From Jonquetella anthropi DSM 22815 (GTDB lineage: Bacteria > Synergistota > Synergistia > Synergistales > Dethiosulfovibrionaceae), in NCBI RefSeq assembly GCF_000237805.1, contig NZ_CM001376.1:186001-250000 (forward strand): a stretch of DNA of 64,000 nt, in the 5' to 3' direction. Shown here piece by piece: positions 8,685-18,205 of this stretch. A program made the translations under genes and the position numbers. Each line of letters opens with the position of its first letter. The stretch's first letter is position 1. The notes under the pieces were generated by a model that made no database searches, was not told the origin of the DNA, and saw only the letters and a program-made list of their open reading frames with translations.

Positions 8685-10355
8685 GTGTCTATGACTCGCG
8701 GTTTGGCTTCAACTCTGGGGATCCTTGTTTTGGCGGCTGGCGCGGCTTTTGCGGCTCCGGCGCCTGCGGGCGTGAAAATGGACGAGAACATGTACCTGAA
8801 CTTAAACTTAGGAGCTGACCCGACGACGCTTGACGTGAGCCGTCGGTCTGACGCGTACAGCTCAAATATTGAGATGGACTGCATGGAAGGGCTCGTTCGG
8901 CTGATCGACGAGAACGGCCAATACAAGATGCAGCCGATGGAGGCTTCAAGCTGGGACGTGAGCGAAGACGGCAAGGTCTACACGTTCCACCTCCGCGACG
9001 GCCTCAAGTGGTGCGACGGCGAGCCTGTGACAGCCGAGCAGTACGTGTACGGCATCCGCCGTAGCGCGGATCCCAAAGTGGGCTGCCCGAACTCGTTCTT
9101 CCTTGAGCCGCTGGCTAACTACGGCCCGGTGAGCCGCGGCGAGATGCCGGTAGAGAAGCTGGGCGTCTCGGCGCCGGACAGCAAGACGGTTGTGTTCACC
9201 CTGTCGGAGCCCACGCCGATTTTCCTCAACATGATCAACCAGACGGTGTATTACCCTCAGCGCGAGGACAAGGTGAAGGAGTGGGGCGACAAGTTCGGCA
9301 CCGAGGCGAAGTACTGGATCAGCAACGGCGCGTTCAAGGTGACCGAGTGGGTTCACAACAACAAGCTGGTGACGGTCAAAAACGAGAACTACTTTGACGC
9401 CAAGAACGTTCACCTTCAGCGCGTGACTTGGCTGATCAGCGGCGACGCGGCAGCGACGTACAACCAGTTCTTGGCCGGTCAGATCGACGGGTTCAACGCC
9501 AGCAAGAAGGAGCAGGTTCAGGAGCTCGAGAACCGGAACGACCTGCAGTACAACAAGATCGTCAGCAACACGGTCGCTTTTGCCATGTTCAACACCCGCG
9601 ACAAGATCTTCAAGAACGCGAAGATTCGTCGGGCGTTCTCCCTGACCTTTGACCGGGAGATGATGAACGACATGGTCTACGGCGGGCTTCGCGCCCCGGC
9701 GAACGGCTGGGTTCTGGACGCTTCCGCCATCGGGACGGAAAACTTCCGCGCCCACAGCGGCAAGTTGTTTGACGAGCAGTACGCCGAGCTGGAGAAAGAG
9801 GGCAAGACGCCGAGAGACCTGCTACTGGAAGGCATGAAGGAAGAGGGCCTGGGCGACGATCCGGCGGCTCTGAAGGTCGTGTTCTCGCTGGGCGGCACTG
9901 ACGCATTCATGCGCAACATGGGCGACTTCTTCCAGCAGGTCTGCGCCGAGACGCTTGGCGTTCGGCTTGAAATCGACTTCAAAGAGTGGGGCGTTTTCTC
10001 CAGCAACTTGGAAAAGCACAACTATCAGATCGGCTTCATGGCGTGGGGCGCGTACTACAGCGATCCGTACGATCTGCTGAGCATCTTGGTGAGCGACAGC
10101 GACATGATTCGGACCGGCTGGAAGAACGAGAAGTTTGACAGCCTGATGAAGGCCGCGGCTCACGAGATGGACGACGCCAAGCGCCTTGACGAGCTGGTTC
10201 AGGCCGAGCACATCGCCGTCGTGGACGACTGCGTCGTGGCGCCGGTCGTCCAGTCAGTCGTGCATAACTTTATCCCCAAGTTCGTGAAGAACGTCTCCGT
10301 TTTGGGATTCAACTCGGAAGGGAATCTGTACACTTATACCGACGGCCGGAAGTAG
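8685..10355 (+). CDS. oppA: Oligopeptide ABC transporter substrate-binding protein (OppA-like, SBP family 5)
   Basis: A 556-residue periplasmic binding protein that captures peptides for the OppBCDF permease encoded next. It has a signal peptide ending AGAAFA, then the family-5 entry GADPTTLDVSRRSDAYSSNI, the conserved AESWDVSEDGKVYTFHLR-type block (here ASSWDVSEDGKVYTF) and DGLKWCDGEPVTAEQYVYG. The start is GTG 8685 with AAGGAG 11 nt upstream; ATG 8691 is an alternative two codons on. A terminator lies between it and oppB, so it is probably made in excess over the membrane parts, as is usual for such systems. Dipeptide or other ligands cannot be excluded. Confidence 0.92.
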   Translation: MSMTRGLASTLGILVLAAGAAFAAPAPAGVKMDENMYLNLNLGADPTTLDVSRRSDAYSSNIEMDCMEGLVRLIDENGQYKMQPMEASSWDVSEDGKVYTFHLRDGLKWCDGEPVTAEQYVYGIRRSADPKVGCPNSFFLEPLANYGPVSRGEMPVEKLGVSAPDSKTVVFTLSEPTPIFLNMINQTVYYPQREDKVKEWGDKFGTEAKYWISNGAFKVTEWVHNNKLVTVKNENYFDAKNVHLQRVTWLISGDAAATYNQFLAGQIDGFNASKKEQVQELENRNDLQYNKIVSNTVAFAMFNTRDKIFKNAKIRRAFSLTFDREMMNDMVYGGLRAPANGWVLDASAIGTENFRAHSGKLFDEQYAELEKEGKTPRDLLLEGMKEEGLGDDPAALKVVFSLGGTDAFMRNMGDFFQQVCAETLGVRLEIDFKEWGVFSSNLEKHNYQIGFMAWGAYYSDPYDLLSILVSDSDMIRTGWKNEKFDSLMKAAAHEMDDAKRLDELVQAEHIAVVDDCVVAPVVQSVVHNFIPKFVKNVSVLGFNSEGNLYTYTDGRK

Positions 10356-10368
10356 CTGCCGTTTTTTC

Positions 10369-10396
10369 GGCCCCGCGGAAACCGCGGGGCCTTTTT
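10369..10396 (+). terminator. Intra-operon terminator between oppA and oppB
   Basis: A perfect 10-bp stem GGCCCCGCGG with an AAA loop is followed by TTTTT. No promoter is evident between it and oppB, so partial read-through is the likely way the permease genes are expressed. Confidence 0.9.
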
Positions 10397-10430
10397 CATG
10401 GCAGTTCTCGTGCTCAGGGAGAGGGGCTTT

Positions 10431-11357
10431 ATGGCGAAATACGTTCTGAAACGACTGGGGTACATGTTTTTTACGCTGTTCGTGGTGGTTACCACCACGT
10501 TTTTTCTCATGAGGGCCATTCCCGGCGATCCGCTGAGTAGCATGGCGCGCAATCTGCCGGAACAGACGAAGGCCAACTTTTACGCCCGCTATGGGCTGGA
10601 CAAGCCGCTCGTCGAGCAGTACGGCATTTACATGAAGAACCTGTTGCGGGGAGATTTGGGCGAAAGCGTCGTCTTCCCCGGCCGTTCTGTGGCTCAGACG
10701 ATTGCCCAAACGTCTCCGGTCAGCGCGGCCGTCGGCGGCTTGGCTTTGGTCATCGGCCTCGTCGTCGGCGTGGCGCTGGGCGTCCTAGCGGCGCTTTTTA
10801 AAAACCGCTGGCCCGATTACGTTGTGATGTTCATCGCTATTTTGGGCATCACGATTCCGGTGTTCGTGCTTGGGTCGCTCTTTCAGTACGTATTCGCCGT
10901 CAAGCTGCACTGGCTTCCGGCCAGCGGCTGGGGGCTCAAGAAGAACTTCGTGCTGCCGGTGTTGGTGATGTGCTTCGGGACCATTGCGACCTACGCCCGC
11001 TACATCAAGTCGTCCATGCTGGACGTTTTGGGGCAGGACTACGTGCTGACGGCCCGGGCGAAAGGGCTCAGCGAGTTTCAGGTGGTGACCCGGCACGTGA
11101 TGAGAAACGCCATGCTGCCGTCCATTACGCTTTTGGCCAGCCAGATCGTCGGCATTTTCTGCGGCGCGTTCATCACCGAGACGATGTTTTCCATTCCCGG
11201 CATCGGGTTCTATTACGTGTCGTCGATCAACAACAACGACTATTGGATGACCATGGGCACGACGATTTTCTTCGCCGGTCTGTTCGTGGTTATGCAGCTG
11301 GCGGTCGATTTCGCCTACATGCTCGTGGATCCGCGGATCCGCCTGACGGACGACTAG
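10431..11357 (+). CDS. oppB: Oligopeptide ABC transporter permease OppB
   Basis: A 308-residue inner-membrane permease. It opens with MAKYVLKRLGYMFFTLFVVV and FLMRAIPGDPL, typical of the DppB/OppB family, and has the binding-protein-dependent transport EAA loop DYVLTARAKGLSEFQVVTRHVMRN split over residues about 200-225. ATG 10431 is preferred over an upstream in-frame start because AGGGAGAGGGG lies 5 nt ahead and the upstream start lies just past the terminator. Five to six membrane helices are apparent. It pairs with OppC as the translocation pore. Confidence 0.93.
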   Translation: MAKYVLKRLGYMFFTLFVVVTTTFFLMRAIPGDPLSSMARNLPEQTKANFYARYGLDKPLVEQYGIYMKNLLRGDLGESVVFPGRSVAQTIAQTSPVSAAVGGLALVIGLVVGVALGVLAALFKNRWPDYVVMFIAILGITIPVFVLGSLFQYVFAVKLHWLPASGWGLKKNFVLPVLVMCFGTIATYARYIKSSMLDVLGQDYVLTARAKGLSEFQVVTRHVMRNAMLPSITLLASQIVGIFCGAFITETMFSIPGIGFYYVSSINNNDYWMTMGTTIFFAGLFVVMQLAVDFAYMLVDPRIRLTDD

Positions 11358-11367
11358 GAGGCTCGCG

Positions 11368-12276
11368 ATGGACGACGAACTTTTTCAGCCCCTCGGACCG
11401 GCGGATCAAACCCATCAGACGCTGGCGCGCCCTCGGGTGAGCTACGCTCAGGACGCGTGGCGCCGGTTCAAACAGAACAAGCTGGCGTTGGCGGCACTGG
11501 TCGTGCTGTTGATTTTGTGCTTCCTCGTGATCTTTGGGCCCGCCCTGAGCGGGTACAAGTTCTCGGCGATCAGCCGGTCCCGCAACTTGGCGCCGAGCCT
11601 GCAGCACCTGTTCGGAACCGACCAGCTGGGCCGGGACACGTTCGCTCGGGTCTGGGTCGGCGGCCGGGTGTCGCTGATTATCGGGCTGGCCGGCGCCCTG
11701 ATTTCCTCGGTCGTCGGGACGATTTACGGCGGCGTGTCGGGGTACTTCGGCGGCCGGGTCGACGACCTGATGATGCGGTTTCTGGAGATCTGCATTTCTA
11801 TTCCTTATCTGGTCGTCGTGATCTTGCTGAGCGTGGTGCTGCAAAGCAAGGGGATCGGGACGCTGCTTTTAGCCATGACGATTACCGGCTGGTGCGGCGA
11901 CGCCCGGCTCGTGCGCGGACAGGTGCTCCAGATCAAACGGCAGGAGTTCGTGCTGGCCGCTCAGGCCATGGGCGTTTCCAGCTGGAAGATCATCTGGCGT
12001 CACCTGCTGCCCAACGTGCTGAGCGTGGTGCTGGTCTCCATTTCGTTTGAAATTCCCGGCTACATTTTCGGCGAGGCGTTTTTGAGCTACGTCGGATTGG
12101 GCATTCAGCCGCCGAATACCAGTTGGGGCGCGCTGGCGGCTCTGGCTCAGACGAACTTCACCTTCTACCCGGAACAGCTGTTCTTCCCCGCGCTGATGAT
12201 CGCTATCACCATGCTCTGCTTCACCATGCTGGGCGACGGACTGCGCGACGCGCTGGATCCGCGGCTTCGGAAGTAG
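11368..12276 (+). CDS. oppC: Oligopeptide ABC transporter permease OppC
   Basis: A 302-residue permease partner of OppB. The cytoplasmic N-terminus leads into DAWRRFKQNKLALAALVVLL, then HLFGTDQLGRDTFARVWVGGRVSLIIG, the OppC/DppC signature, and the EAA loop RRQEFVLAAQAMGVSSWKII-type segment near residue 190. AGGAGG precedes the ATG by 5-6 nt, and the gene starts 10 nt after oppB. It carries the N-terminal OppC extension and about six helices. Confidence 0.93.
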   Translation: MDDELFQPLGPADQTHQTLARPRVSYAQDAWRRFKQNKLALAALVVLLILCFLVIFGPALSGYKFSAISRSRNLAPSLQHLFGTDQLGRDTFARVWVGGRVSLIIGLAGALISSVVGTIYGGVSGYFGGRVDDLMMRFLEICISIPYLVVVILLSVVLQSKGIGTLLLAMTITGWCGDARLVRGQVLQIKRQEFVLAAQAMGVSSWKIIWRHLLPNVLSVVLVSISFEIPGYIFGEAFLSYVGLGIQPPNTSWGALAALAQTNFTFYPEQLFFPALMIAITMLCFTMLGDGLRDALDPRLRK

Positions 12277-12284
12277 GCGCGGCC

Positions 12285-13316
12285 ATGACGGACAAAATGA
12301 ATCAGCCACTTCTGCAGGTTCGAGACCTGCGGGTCAGTTTTCACACCTACGCCGGGGAAGTGCGGGCCGTGCGGGGCGTGTCGTTTGACCTGAACCGGGG
12401 CGAGACTTTGGCGTTTGTGGGCGAGTCGGGCTGCGGCAAAACGGTGACGGCTAAGGCCGTCATGCGGCTGCTGCCTAAGGGGTTCGCCCAAATTGAGCCG
12501 GGCAGCAAAGTGATTTACGACGGACAGGACGTCCTGGCGATGAACAAGCGCCAGCTCATGGCCTACCGGGGCGAGCAGGTGGGAATGATCTTTCAGGATC
12601 CGATGACCAGCCTGAACCCCACCATGACCTGTGGCAAGCAGATCATGGAAACACTGCTGCTTCACCGCAATTTGTCCAAGCGTCAGGCGTACGGCGAGGC
12701 GCTGGAAATGCTTCGGAAGGTGAAGATTCCAGACCCGGAGTCGCGGATGAAAAACTACCCGCATCAGATGTCCGGCGGTATGCGGCAGCGGGTGATGATC
12801 GCCATCGCCTTGGCCTGCAGCCCGTCGGTGCTCTTGGCCGACGAGCCGACGACGGCGCTCGACGTGACGATTCAGGCCCAAATTCTTGACCTGCTTCAGG
12901 AGCTTCAGCAGCAGATGGGAACGGCGATTGTGATGGTGACCCACGACTTGGGAGTGGTGGTCAACTTCGCCCACCGGGTGCAGGTCATGTACGCCGGTCA
13001 GGTGATCGAGCGCGGCACGGTGGACGATATTTTCCACAACCCCCAGCACCCGTACACGCAGGCTCTGCTCCAGTCGGTGCCACGCCCGTCGGAGGGCAGC
13101 AAGCGGGAACTGTACGCGCTGGGCGGCACGCCGCCTGACCTGATTTTGCCGCTGAACCATTGTCCCTTCGCGGCCCGGTGCAAGTACCGCATGAGCATTT
13201 GCGAACAGTCCCACCCGGACGAGACCGTCCTGAGCCCAACGCACCGCGCGAACTGCTGGCTGATGGACCCGCGCGCCCCCCGGGTCTTTGACGGTCAGGG
13301 GAGGTGTGCCGGATGA
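12285..13316 (+). CDS. oppD: Oligopeptide ABC transporter ATPase OppD
   Basis: A 343-residue ATPase. Walker A is GESGCGKT (residues 46-53), signature [12 protein letters not shown], Walker [17 protein letters not shown], and the H-loop is in MVTHDLGVV. The C-terminal oligopeptide/dipeptide extension ([14 protein letters not shown], then [14 protein letters not shown] with spaced cysteines) may hold an iron-sulfur cluster, as reported for some relatives. ATG 12285 fits the family start; the frame is open further upstream, inside oppC. The stop overlaps the oppF start (ATGA). Confidence 0.93.
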   Translation: MTDKMNQPLLQVRDLRVSFHTYAGEVRAVRGVSFDLNRGETLAFVGESGCGKTVTAKAVMRLLPKGFAQIEPGSKVIYDGQDVLAMNKRQLMAYRGEQVGMIFQDPMTSLNPTMTCGKQIMETLLLHRNLSKRQAYGEALEMLRKVKIPDPESRMKNYPHQMSGGMRQRVMIAIALACSPSVLLADEPTTALDVTIQAQILDLLQELQQQMGTAIVMVTHDLGVVVNFAHRVQVMYAGQVIERGTVDDIFHNPQHPYTQALLQSVPRPSEGSKRELYALGGTPPDLILPLNHCPFAARCKYRMSICEQSHPDETVLSPTHRANCWLMDPRAPRVFDGQGRCAG

Positions 13317-14305
13317 CGCCCTTGGTGAGCGTAAAGAACCTCTGCACGTGGTTTCCCGCCGGTAAAGGGCGGACCGTCAAGGCCGTGGACAACGTGACCT
13401 TTGACATCCGAGAGGGCGAGACCCTCGGGTTGGTGGGCGAGTCGGGCTGCGGCAAAACGACCTGCGGCCGAACCGTCCTGCGGCTCTATCACCCCACGAG
13501 CGGAACCGTGACGTTTGACGGCGTCGACGTGGCGTCTTTGAGCGGCAAAAAGCTTTTGGCGTTCAAGAAGGACGCCCAGATGATTTTTCAGGATCCGTAT
13601 TCGTCGCTGGATCCTCGAATGACCATCGCCGAGCTGATCCGCGAGGGAATGGACGTCCATTACCGCCTGACCGGGCCGGATCGGATCCGGCGCGTTAACG
13701 ACCTGCTCCAAAAGGTCGGGCTGCCTCAGGATTTCGCCAACCGGTTCCCTCACGAGCTGAGCGGCGGCCAGCGCCAGCGCGTCGGCATCGCCCGCGCCTT
13801 GGCGCTTGAGCCTCGGTTCATCGTTTGCGACGAGCCGATTTCCGCGCTGGACGTGTCCATTCAGGCTCAGATCGTCAACCTGCTGATCAAGCTCCAGCGG
13901 GAAGAGAAGCTCACCTACCTGTTTATCAGCCACGACCTGTCGATGGTCCGCCATATCAGCGACCGGGTGGGCATTATGTATCTTGGAAAACTGGTCGAGC
14001 TCGGTCCCTGCGACCGGGTCTTTGAGGAAGCCCTTCACCCCTACACGAAGGCGCTCATCTCGGCTATTCCGTTGGCCGAGCCGGGAAGCGGCGGCGAGCG
14101 GGTCAAGCTGGAAGGCGAAGTCCCCAGCCCGATCAACCCGCCGTCAGGCTGCGCGTTCCGCACTCGGTGCCGGTTTGCCAAGCCGCGGTGCGCCGAGGTA
14201 ATGCCTCAGCTGGAGCCGGCGCCGGGGAACCGGACGGTCGCCTGTCACTTCTGGAGGAAAATCAACGGGCTGGAGAATTGGAAAGGTGATGAAAAGCGTG
14301 ACTGA
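13313..14305 (+). CDS. oppF: Oligopeptide ABC transporter ATPase OppF
   Basis: A 330-residue ATPase that works as a heterodimer with OppD. Walker A is GESGCGKTT, signature LSGGQRQRVGIARALA, Walker B FIVCDEPISALDVSIQAQ, and the C-terminal extension HPYTKALISAIPLAEP is followed by GCAFRTRCRFAKPRC. ATG 13313 shares the ATGA overlap with oppD and has AGGGGAGG 8 nt upstream; GTG 13304 is the alternative. Its last 17 bp overlap the next gene. Confidence 0.93.
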   Translation: MTPLVSVKNLCTWFPAGKGRTVKAVDNVTFDIREGETLGLVGESGCGKTTCGRTVLRLYHPTSGTVTFDGVDVASLSGKKLLAFKKDAQMIFQDPYSSLDPRMTIAELIREGMDVHYRLTGPDRIRRVNDLLQKVGLPQDFANRFPHELSGGQRQRVGIARALALEPRFIVCDEPISALDVSIQAQIVNLLIKLQREEKLTYLFISHDLSMVRHISDRVGIMYLGKLVELGPCDRVFEEALHPYTKALISAIPLAEPGSGGERVKLEGEVPSPINPPSGCAFRTRCRFAKPRCAEVMPQLEPAPGNRTVACHFWRKINGLENWKGDEKRD

Positions 14306-16274
14306 GAAAAACGAAAACGGGACTGACAAGACGAGGAACGTCGCGCCAACCGACGGGAAGCCGACGCCGGAAATCGTAAAAGACACGGTGACGACCCGCG
14401 GCGACGAGGAGATTAACGATATCCTTTTGGCCCACCTGCCTAAAAAATTCACCTGGGTCGCGTACGCGGTCAATCAGGGCGGAAATCTTCTCGCGTCCGG
14501 CGCGGTGAGCGGCAAATCGAACCAGCCGGCCAGCCTGATCGGCACCAACAACGTGGCGTCGGTTTCCAAAATTTTCTGCGCCGTCAGCGTCATGAAGCTC
14601 GTCGAAAAGGGGCTCGTCAGCCTCGACGAGCCGGTTGTGCGCTACCTGCCGGCGTTTCACACCCTCGACAAGCGGAGCGACCATATCACCCTGCGCCACT
14701 GCCTGAACCACTCCAGCGGCCTGCCAGGGACGATGTGGCGCGGTTTTGCCGTGAGCCGCTGGACGCCAGGCTATTACGACGACGTCCTCGACTACTTCAG
14801 TCGCTGCACTCTCAAGGCCGACCCTGGCGCGTACAGCGTGTACTGCAACGACGGCTTCACGTTGGCTGAAATGGTTGTCGCCGCCGTCACTGGGGAGGAT
14901 TACGGGACGTGGTGCATAGAAAACATCACCGGTCTGCTCGGCATGGAAAGCACCCGGCTGAGCAGCTGCGAGAACGCCAGTTACCCGGTCATCGCCGAGG
15001 GCGACCACCCGGCCGAGCGAATGCAGATCGGCGGGGCTGCCGGGTTTACCACCACTATGGAAGACCTGTGCCGGTTCGGCCGAATCTTTTTGGCCGACTC
15101 CCCAGTCCTGAGCCGATCGTCCGTCGCTGAAATGGCAAAGCGCCAAGGCCGGACCTTCTGCCGGTCCGACTGTGAAAGCGAGCTGTACGGCCTGGGCTGG
15201 GATAACGTGTCGCTGAAGCACCCTGACTTTGACTGGGGCGAAGGCGTCTGCGCCAAAGGCGGCAACAGCTTCCAGTACACCACCGCGTTTTGGGTCTGCC
15301 CGCGCTATGACCTTGTCGTGGCGCTGAGCCACACTCACGACTGCGGTTTTCAGCCCGAGACGTTCTTCATCTCCATGCGCGCGGCTGAAAAGGCCCTGAG
15401 CCGTCAGGGAATCAACGTGACGCGCGGCGCCCAGCTGATGACCGAAGAGGACAAAAAGCTCTTCGCCGGCCCGTGGCTTGCTCCCAGCGAGACGCTTGGG
15501 ATGTCCGGCGGCAGCGCGTGGGCTGACTTCTACTGCTGCGGCGAGGAGCGCAAAAACCGGGCGTTCACCGACTACAAATTCGACGGGGAAAAGCTCGTCA
15601 CCCCGCTGAAGGACGAGACCCGATGGGTCGAGGAGAGCGACGGCCATCAGTTCCTATGCTTCAGCGACCGGGTCAGGCGCTTTCCCGAGCTCGAGCGGGC
15701 CGAAAGTCAGCCGCTCGAGCCGGCCGCGTGGGAAGCCCGCCTTGGGACCAAATGGATCGCCTGCGACTTGGACTCGTATGACTTAGTGATTCACGAAGTT
15801 CTCACAACCTTTACCGTCGACAAGCTGCCGGACTATCGAGGCGTGTACCTGCTTCGGTTCACCGGGCTGGACTCATCAGGCGTGTACGAGTCGTTCGACG
15901 CGCCAGTCCGAGCGCTGGACGACCGGCAGGGCGAAGGGTTCCTTCACACGCCGCGCAACGGCGGGCGGGACGCGCTTCATCCGCTGTTCGAGCCGTCGCC
16001 GGACCACCCGGGAGAGGAAATCTGCCACGTGGGCAGCTACGCCTATCGTTCGCTGGACCATCTGCCGGCCTTCGACGCCGAGACGTTCGTCTGGCCGTCC
16101 AAGCGGCGGGAAAACGGCGTCTACCGGCTCGATAAAAAATTGGAAGCCCTGCCGGCCCTCGAGGACGGCCACCGGATTTTGGTCCTCGACGACCAGCGGC
16201 GAGTGGCCTACGACAGCCTGTACCCCAAGTCGGAGTACAAGCCGATCGAAAACGGCTATCTGATTTTCGTCTAG
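14289..16274 (+). CDS. Serine hydrolase/peptidase of the S12 beta-lactamase family, in the opp operon
   Basis: A 661-residue protein with a class C beta-lactamase/D-aminopeptidase-like domain. The catalytic SxxK is S91-VS-K94 (NVASVSKIF), YxN is Y185-C-N187, and KxG is K323-G-G (VCAKGGNSF). About 300 further residues resemble the accessory beta-barrel region of S12 peptidases. No signal peptide is seen, so it is probably cytoplasmic. It overlaps oppF by 17 bp, which implies that imported peptides, perhaps with D-amino acids or from peptidoglycan, are its substrates. ATG 14289 follows GGAAAGGTG; GTG 14286 is one codon earlier. The exact specificity is not deducible. Confidence 0.82.
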   Translation: MKSVTEKNENGTDKTRNVAPTDGKPTPEIVKDTVTTRGDEEINDILLAHLPKKFTWVAYAVNQGGNLLASGAVSGKSNQPASLIGTNNVASVSKIFCAVSVMKLVEKGLVSLDEPVVRYLPAFHTLDKRSDHITLRHCLNHSSGLPGTMWRGFAVSRWTPGYYDDVLDYFSRCTLKADPGAYSVYCNDGFTLAEMVVAAVTGEDYGTWCIENITGLLGMESTRLSSCENASYPVIAEGDHPAERMQIGGAAGFTTTMEDLCRFGRIFLADSPVLSRSSVAEMAKRQGRTFCRSDCESELYGLGWDNVSLKHPDFDWGEGVCAKGGNSFQYTTAFWVCPRYDLVVALSHTHDCGFQPETFFISMRAAEKALSRQGINVTRGAQLMTEEDKKLFAGPWLAPSETLGMSGGSAWADFYCCGEERKNRAFTDYKFDGEKLVTPLKDETRWVEESDGHQFLCFSDRVRRFPELERAESQPLEPAAWEARLGTKWIACDLDSYDLVIHEVLTTFTVDKLPDYRGVYLLRFTGLDSSGVYESFDAPVRALDDRQGEGFLHTPRNGGRDALHPLFEPSPDHPGEEICHVGSYAYRSLDHLPAFDAETFVWPSKRRENGVYRLDKKLEALPALEDGHRILVLDDQRRVAYDSLYPKSEYKPIENGYLIFV

Positions 16275-16279
16275 TTTCT

Positions 16280-16310
16280 GCCCCGGACGCCTCCGCGTCC
16301 GGGGCTTTTT
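16280..16310 (+). terminator. Rho-independent terminator of the opp operon
   Basis: An 11-bp perfect stem GCCCCGGACGC with a CTCC loop, then TTTTT. Confidence 0.93.
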
Positions 16311-16385
16311 CGTGCGTTCCCCCCGCCCGTCGGGCTATAATAAAAACACTTGCCGAAAAAAGCGCGGCAGCTGAAGGAGGCCGGC

Positions 16386-17465
16386 ATGGAAACAAGTTAC
16401 GGGACCGGAGATTTAGGAAAACTCTTTTTTGAACAGGTGTTCGACCCTATCGCTGTGTACCGGGTGAACCCGGGGCCGTTTGACCTGGACAAAGTGATGT
16501 ATCTGGACGTGAATAAAGCCTATGAAAAGGTCATGAAGGTCAAGCGAGAGCAGGTCATCGGCCGGTCCTTCGCTCAGGTGTGGCCGAACGGCGAAGCGCG
16601 CTGGTCCGACCTGATACGGGCATGCGTGACCCGCCGCCGGGCCGCGCGGAGCGAAGGACACAGTCCCTCGACCGGCACGTACTTGGAAGCGATGGCGTTC
16701 TACCTGCCGCCCGACCGGGTCGCGGTGATTTTTTTCGACCAGACCAAGTGGAAGGCCGCGGCGAGCGCGCTTCAGGATTCACAGGAAAAGCTGCGCAACC
16801 TCGCGGCCCGGCTGACCTTGTCGGAAGAGCAGACCCGGCGGGAAATCGCCGCGGACATTCACGATCGGGTCGGGTACTCGCTGGTATCCCTGTTGCACTT
16901 AGTCCGAGAGCTTAAAGCTCGCTCGTCGGACGACGAGAGCCGGGAGCTGAGCCGCCGGTGCCAAAAAGAAATTGAAGGGCTGGTCGAGGAGACCCGGACG
17001 CTGATCTTTAAGCTGTCGCCGCCGGTCTTGAAAGACCTCGGGCTGAACTTCGCCCTAGAGACGCTGGCCGAAAACATCTTCACGCCGTTGGGGATCGGTT
17101 GGACGTTCCAAGGCGACGACGACGCGGTGACCGCTCTGCCGGTGGACGACGAAATATGCGTCTTGCTGTACCGAATGACCCGGGAGCTTTTAATCAACAT
17201 CACAAAACACTCCAAGGCGAAGCACGCGGCCATACGGGTTCGGCGCGGGCAGGGGAAAATTCAGGTCATCGTGGAGGACGACGGCGTGGGGTTTGTTCCG
17301 CCGTCCCTTCGGACCGAAGGGAACGCCCGAACGGGATACGGGCTGTTCAGCATACGGGAACGGCTGCTGACCATAGACGGACAGCTGAACGTCCTCAGCG
17401 AGCCGGGAAAGGGGACCACGGTCGTCATGACGGCTCCCCGGATGTTGGGGAGGTCAGACGAATGA
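16386..17465 (+). CDS. Sensor histidine kinase, PAS plus HisKA_3 (NarL-pair type), soluble
   Basis: A 359-residue kinase. A PAS-like domain occupies residues 10-120. The dimerisation/phospho-acceptor helix carries H159 in ADIHDRVGYSL, and a GHKL ATPase follows with LLINITKHSKAKHA (N box), VIVEDDGVGF (G1) and GYGLFSIRERL (G2). No membrane helix is seen, so it senses a cytoplasmic signal. ATG 16386 has GAAGGAGG 5 nt ahead. A TATAAT box at 16336-16341 is a likely -10. Its stop overlaps the response-regulator start (ATGA). The stimulus is unknown. Confidence 0.93.
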   Translation: METSYGTGDLGKLFFEQVFDPIAVYRVNPGPFDLDKVMYLDVNKAYEKVMKVKREQVIGRSFAQVWPNGEARWSDLIRACVTRRRAARSEGHSPSTGTYLEAMAFYLPPDRVAVIFFDQTKWKAAASALQDSQEKLRNLAARLTLSEEQTRREIAADIHDRVGYSLVSLLHLVRELKARSSDDESRELSRRCQKEIEGLVEETRTLIFKLSPPVLKDLGLNFALETLAENIFTPLGIGWTFQGDDDAVTALPVDDEICVLLYRMTRELLINITKHSKAKHAAIRVRRGQGKIQVIVEDDGVGFVPPSLRTEGNARTGYGLFSIRERLLTIDGQLNVLSEPGKGTTVVMTAPRMLGRSDE

Positions 17466-18115
17466 TTCGGCTTGTCCTGATTGACGACCACAGAATGTTC
17501 ATCGCCGGGCTGATGGAAATTTTTGCGAGCCGCCCGGACCTTCAGGTCGTCGGTTCGGCGCCCGACGGCGAGAGCGGCTTAGCGGTCGTCCGCGAGCAGC
17601 GCCCCGACGTGGCGGTGCTTGATATGACTATGCCAAGCATCGGCGGCGTGGAGTGCGCCCGGCGCCTTGTGGAAAGCTTCCCGGAGACGAAGATTCTCGC
17701 CCTTTCCATGCACAACGACTTGCGGTTCATCAGCGAGCTGCTGCGCATCGGTGCCAAGGGCTACCTGCTGAAGGACTGCGCCACTGACGAACTGCTGACG
17801 GCCGTTCGGACGGTTGCCGAAGGGCGATTGTACCTCGCCGGCGGCGTCGTTCAGCTCCTTGTGGAGGACTACCTGAGGCTCAAACGGGCCGTTCACGACG
17901 GCCCTGCCCGTTCGATGGTCCTGTCCGAGCGCGAAAAGTCGGTGCTGGCTCTGATGGCCCAAGGCCTGACGAGCAAGGCGATCGGCGACGAGCTGGGCAT
18001 CTCAAAGAACACGGTGGATACCCACCGGCGGCGAATGATGGATAAGCTGGGCTGCAACAGCGTTGCCGAGCTGCTGCGCCACGCGTACCGGGAAGAACTT
18101 CTCGACCTGTCATAG
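17462..18115 (+). CDS. Response regulator, NarL/FixJ (REC plus LuxR HTH)
   Basis: A 217-residue partner of the preceding kinase. The receiver domain has acidic residues D8-D9, phospho-acceptor D54 in VAVLDMTMPS, T/S and K positions (LALSMH, GYLLKDC), and a GerE/LuxR HTH at about 150-210 (LSEREKSVLALMAQGLTSKA, GISKNTVDTHRRRMMDKLG). ATG 17462 overlaps the kinase stop; the frame is open further upstream only as an overlap with the kinase gene. Targets are unknown. A palindrome 60 nt downstream of its gene, before the next unit, is one candidate site. Confidence 0.94.
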   Translation: MIRLVLIDDHRMFIAGLMEIFASRPDLQVVGSAPDGESGLAVVREQRPDVAVLDMTMPSIGGVECARRLVESFPETKILALSMHNDLRFISELLRIGAKGYLLKDCATDELLTAVRTVAEGRLYLAGGVVQLLVEDYLRLKRAVHDGPARSMVLSEREKSVLALMAQGLTSKAIGDELGISKNTVDTHRRRMMDKLGCNSVAELLRHAYREELLDLS

Positions 18116-18128
18116 CCGACGCTTTCCC

Positions 18129-18165
18129 CCGCCCCTCTCGAACCTGAGAGGGGCGGTATTATTTT
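18129..18165 (+). terminator. Rho-independent terminator after the two-component genes
   Basis: An 11-bp stem CCGCCCCTCTC, 6-nt loop GAACCT, then a T-rich tail (TATTATTTT). Confidence 0.88.
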
Positions 18166-18174
18166 GAATCTACT

Positions 18175-18205
18175 TTAGTTGACTAAACTCGTATGCCGGT
18201 ACAAT
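18175..18205 (+). promoter_or_regulatory. Candidate promoter with overlapping palindromic operator
   Basis: TTGACT (18179-18184), 15 nt, TACAAT (18200-18205). The -35 is embedded in TTTAGTTGACTAAA (18175-18188), an inverted repeat with 6-bp arms. The following 187 nt up to the next gene form an untranslated leader in which I recognise no riboswitch or gene. Confidence 0.5.

Noticed and set aside
14262-15647. Long minus-strand open frame opposite the S12 peptidase gene
   Set aside because: Same reason; the plus-strand protein has catalytic motifs and a ribosome site.
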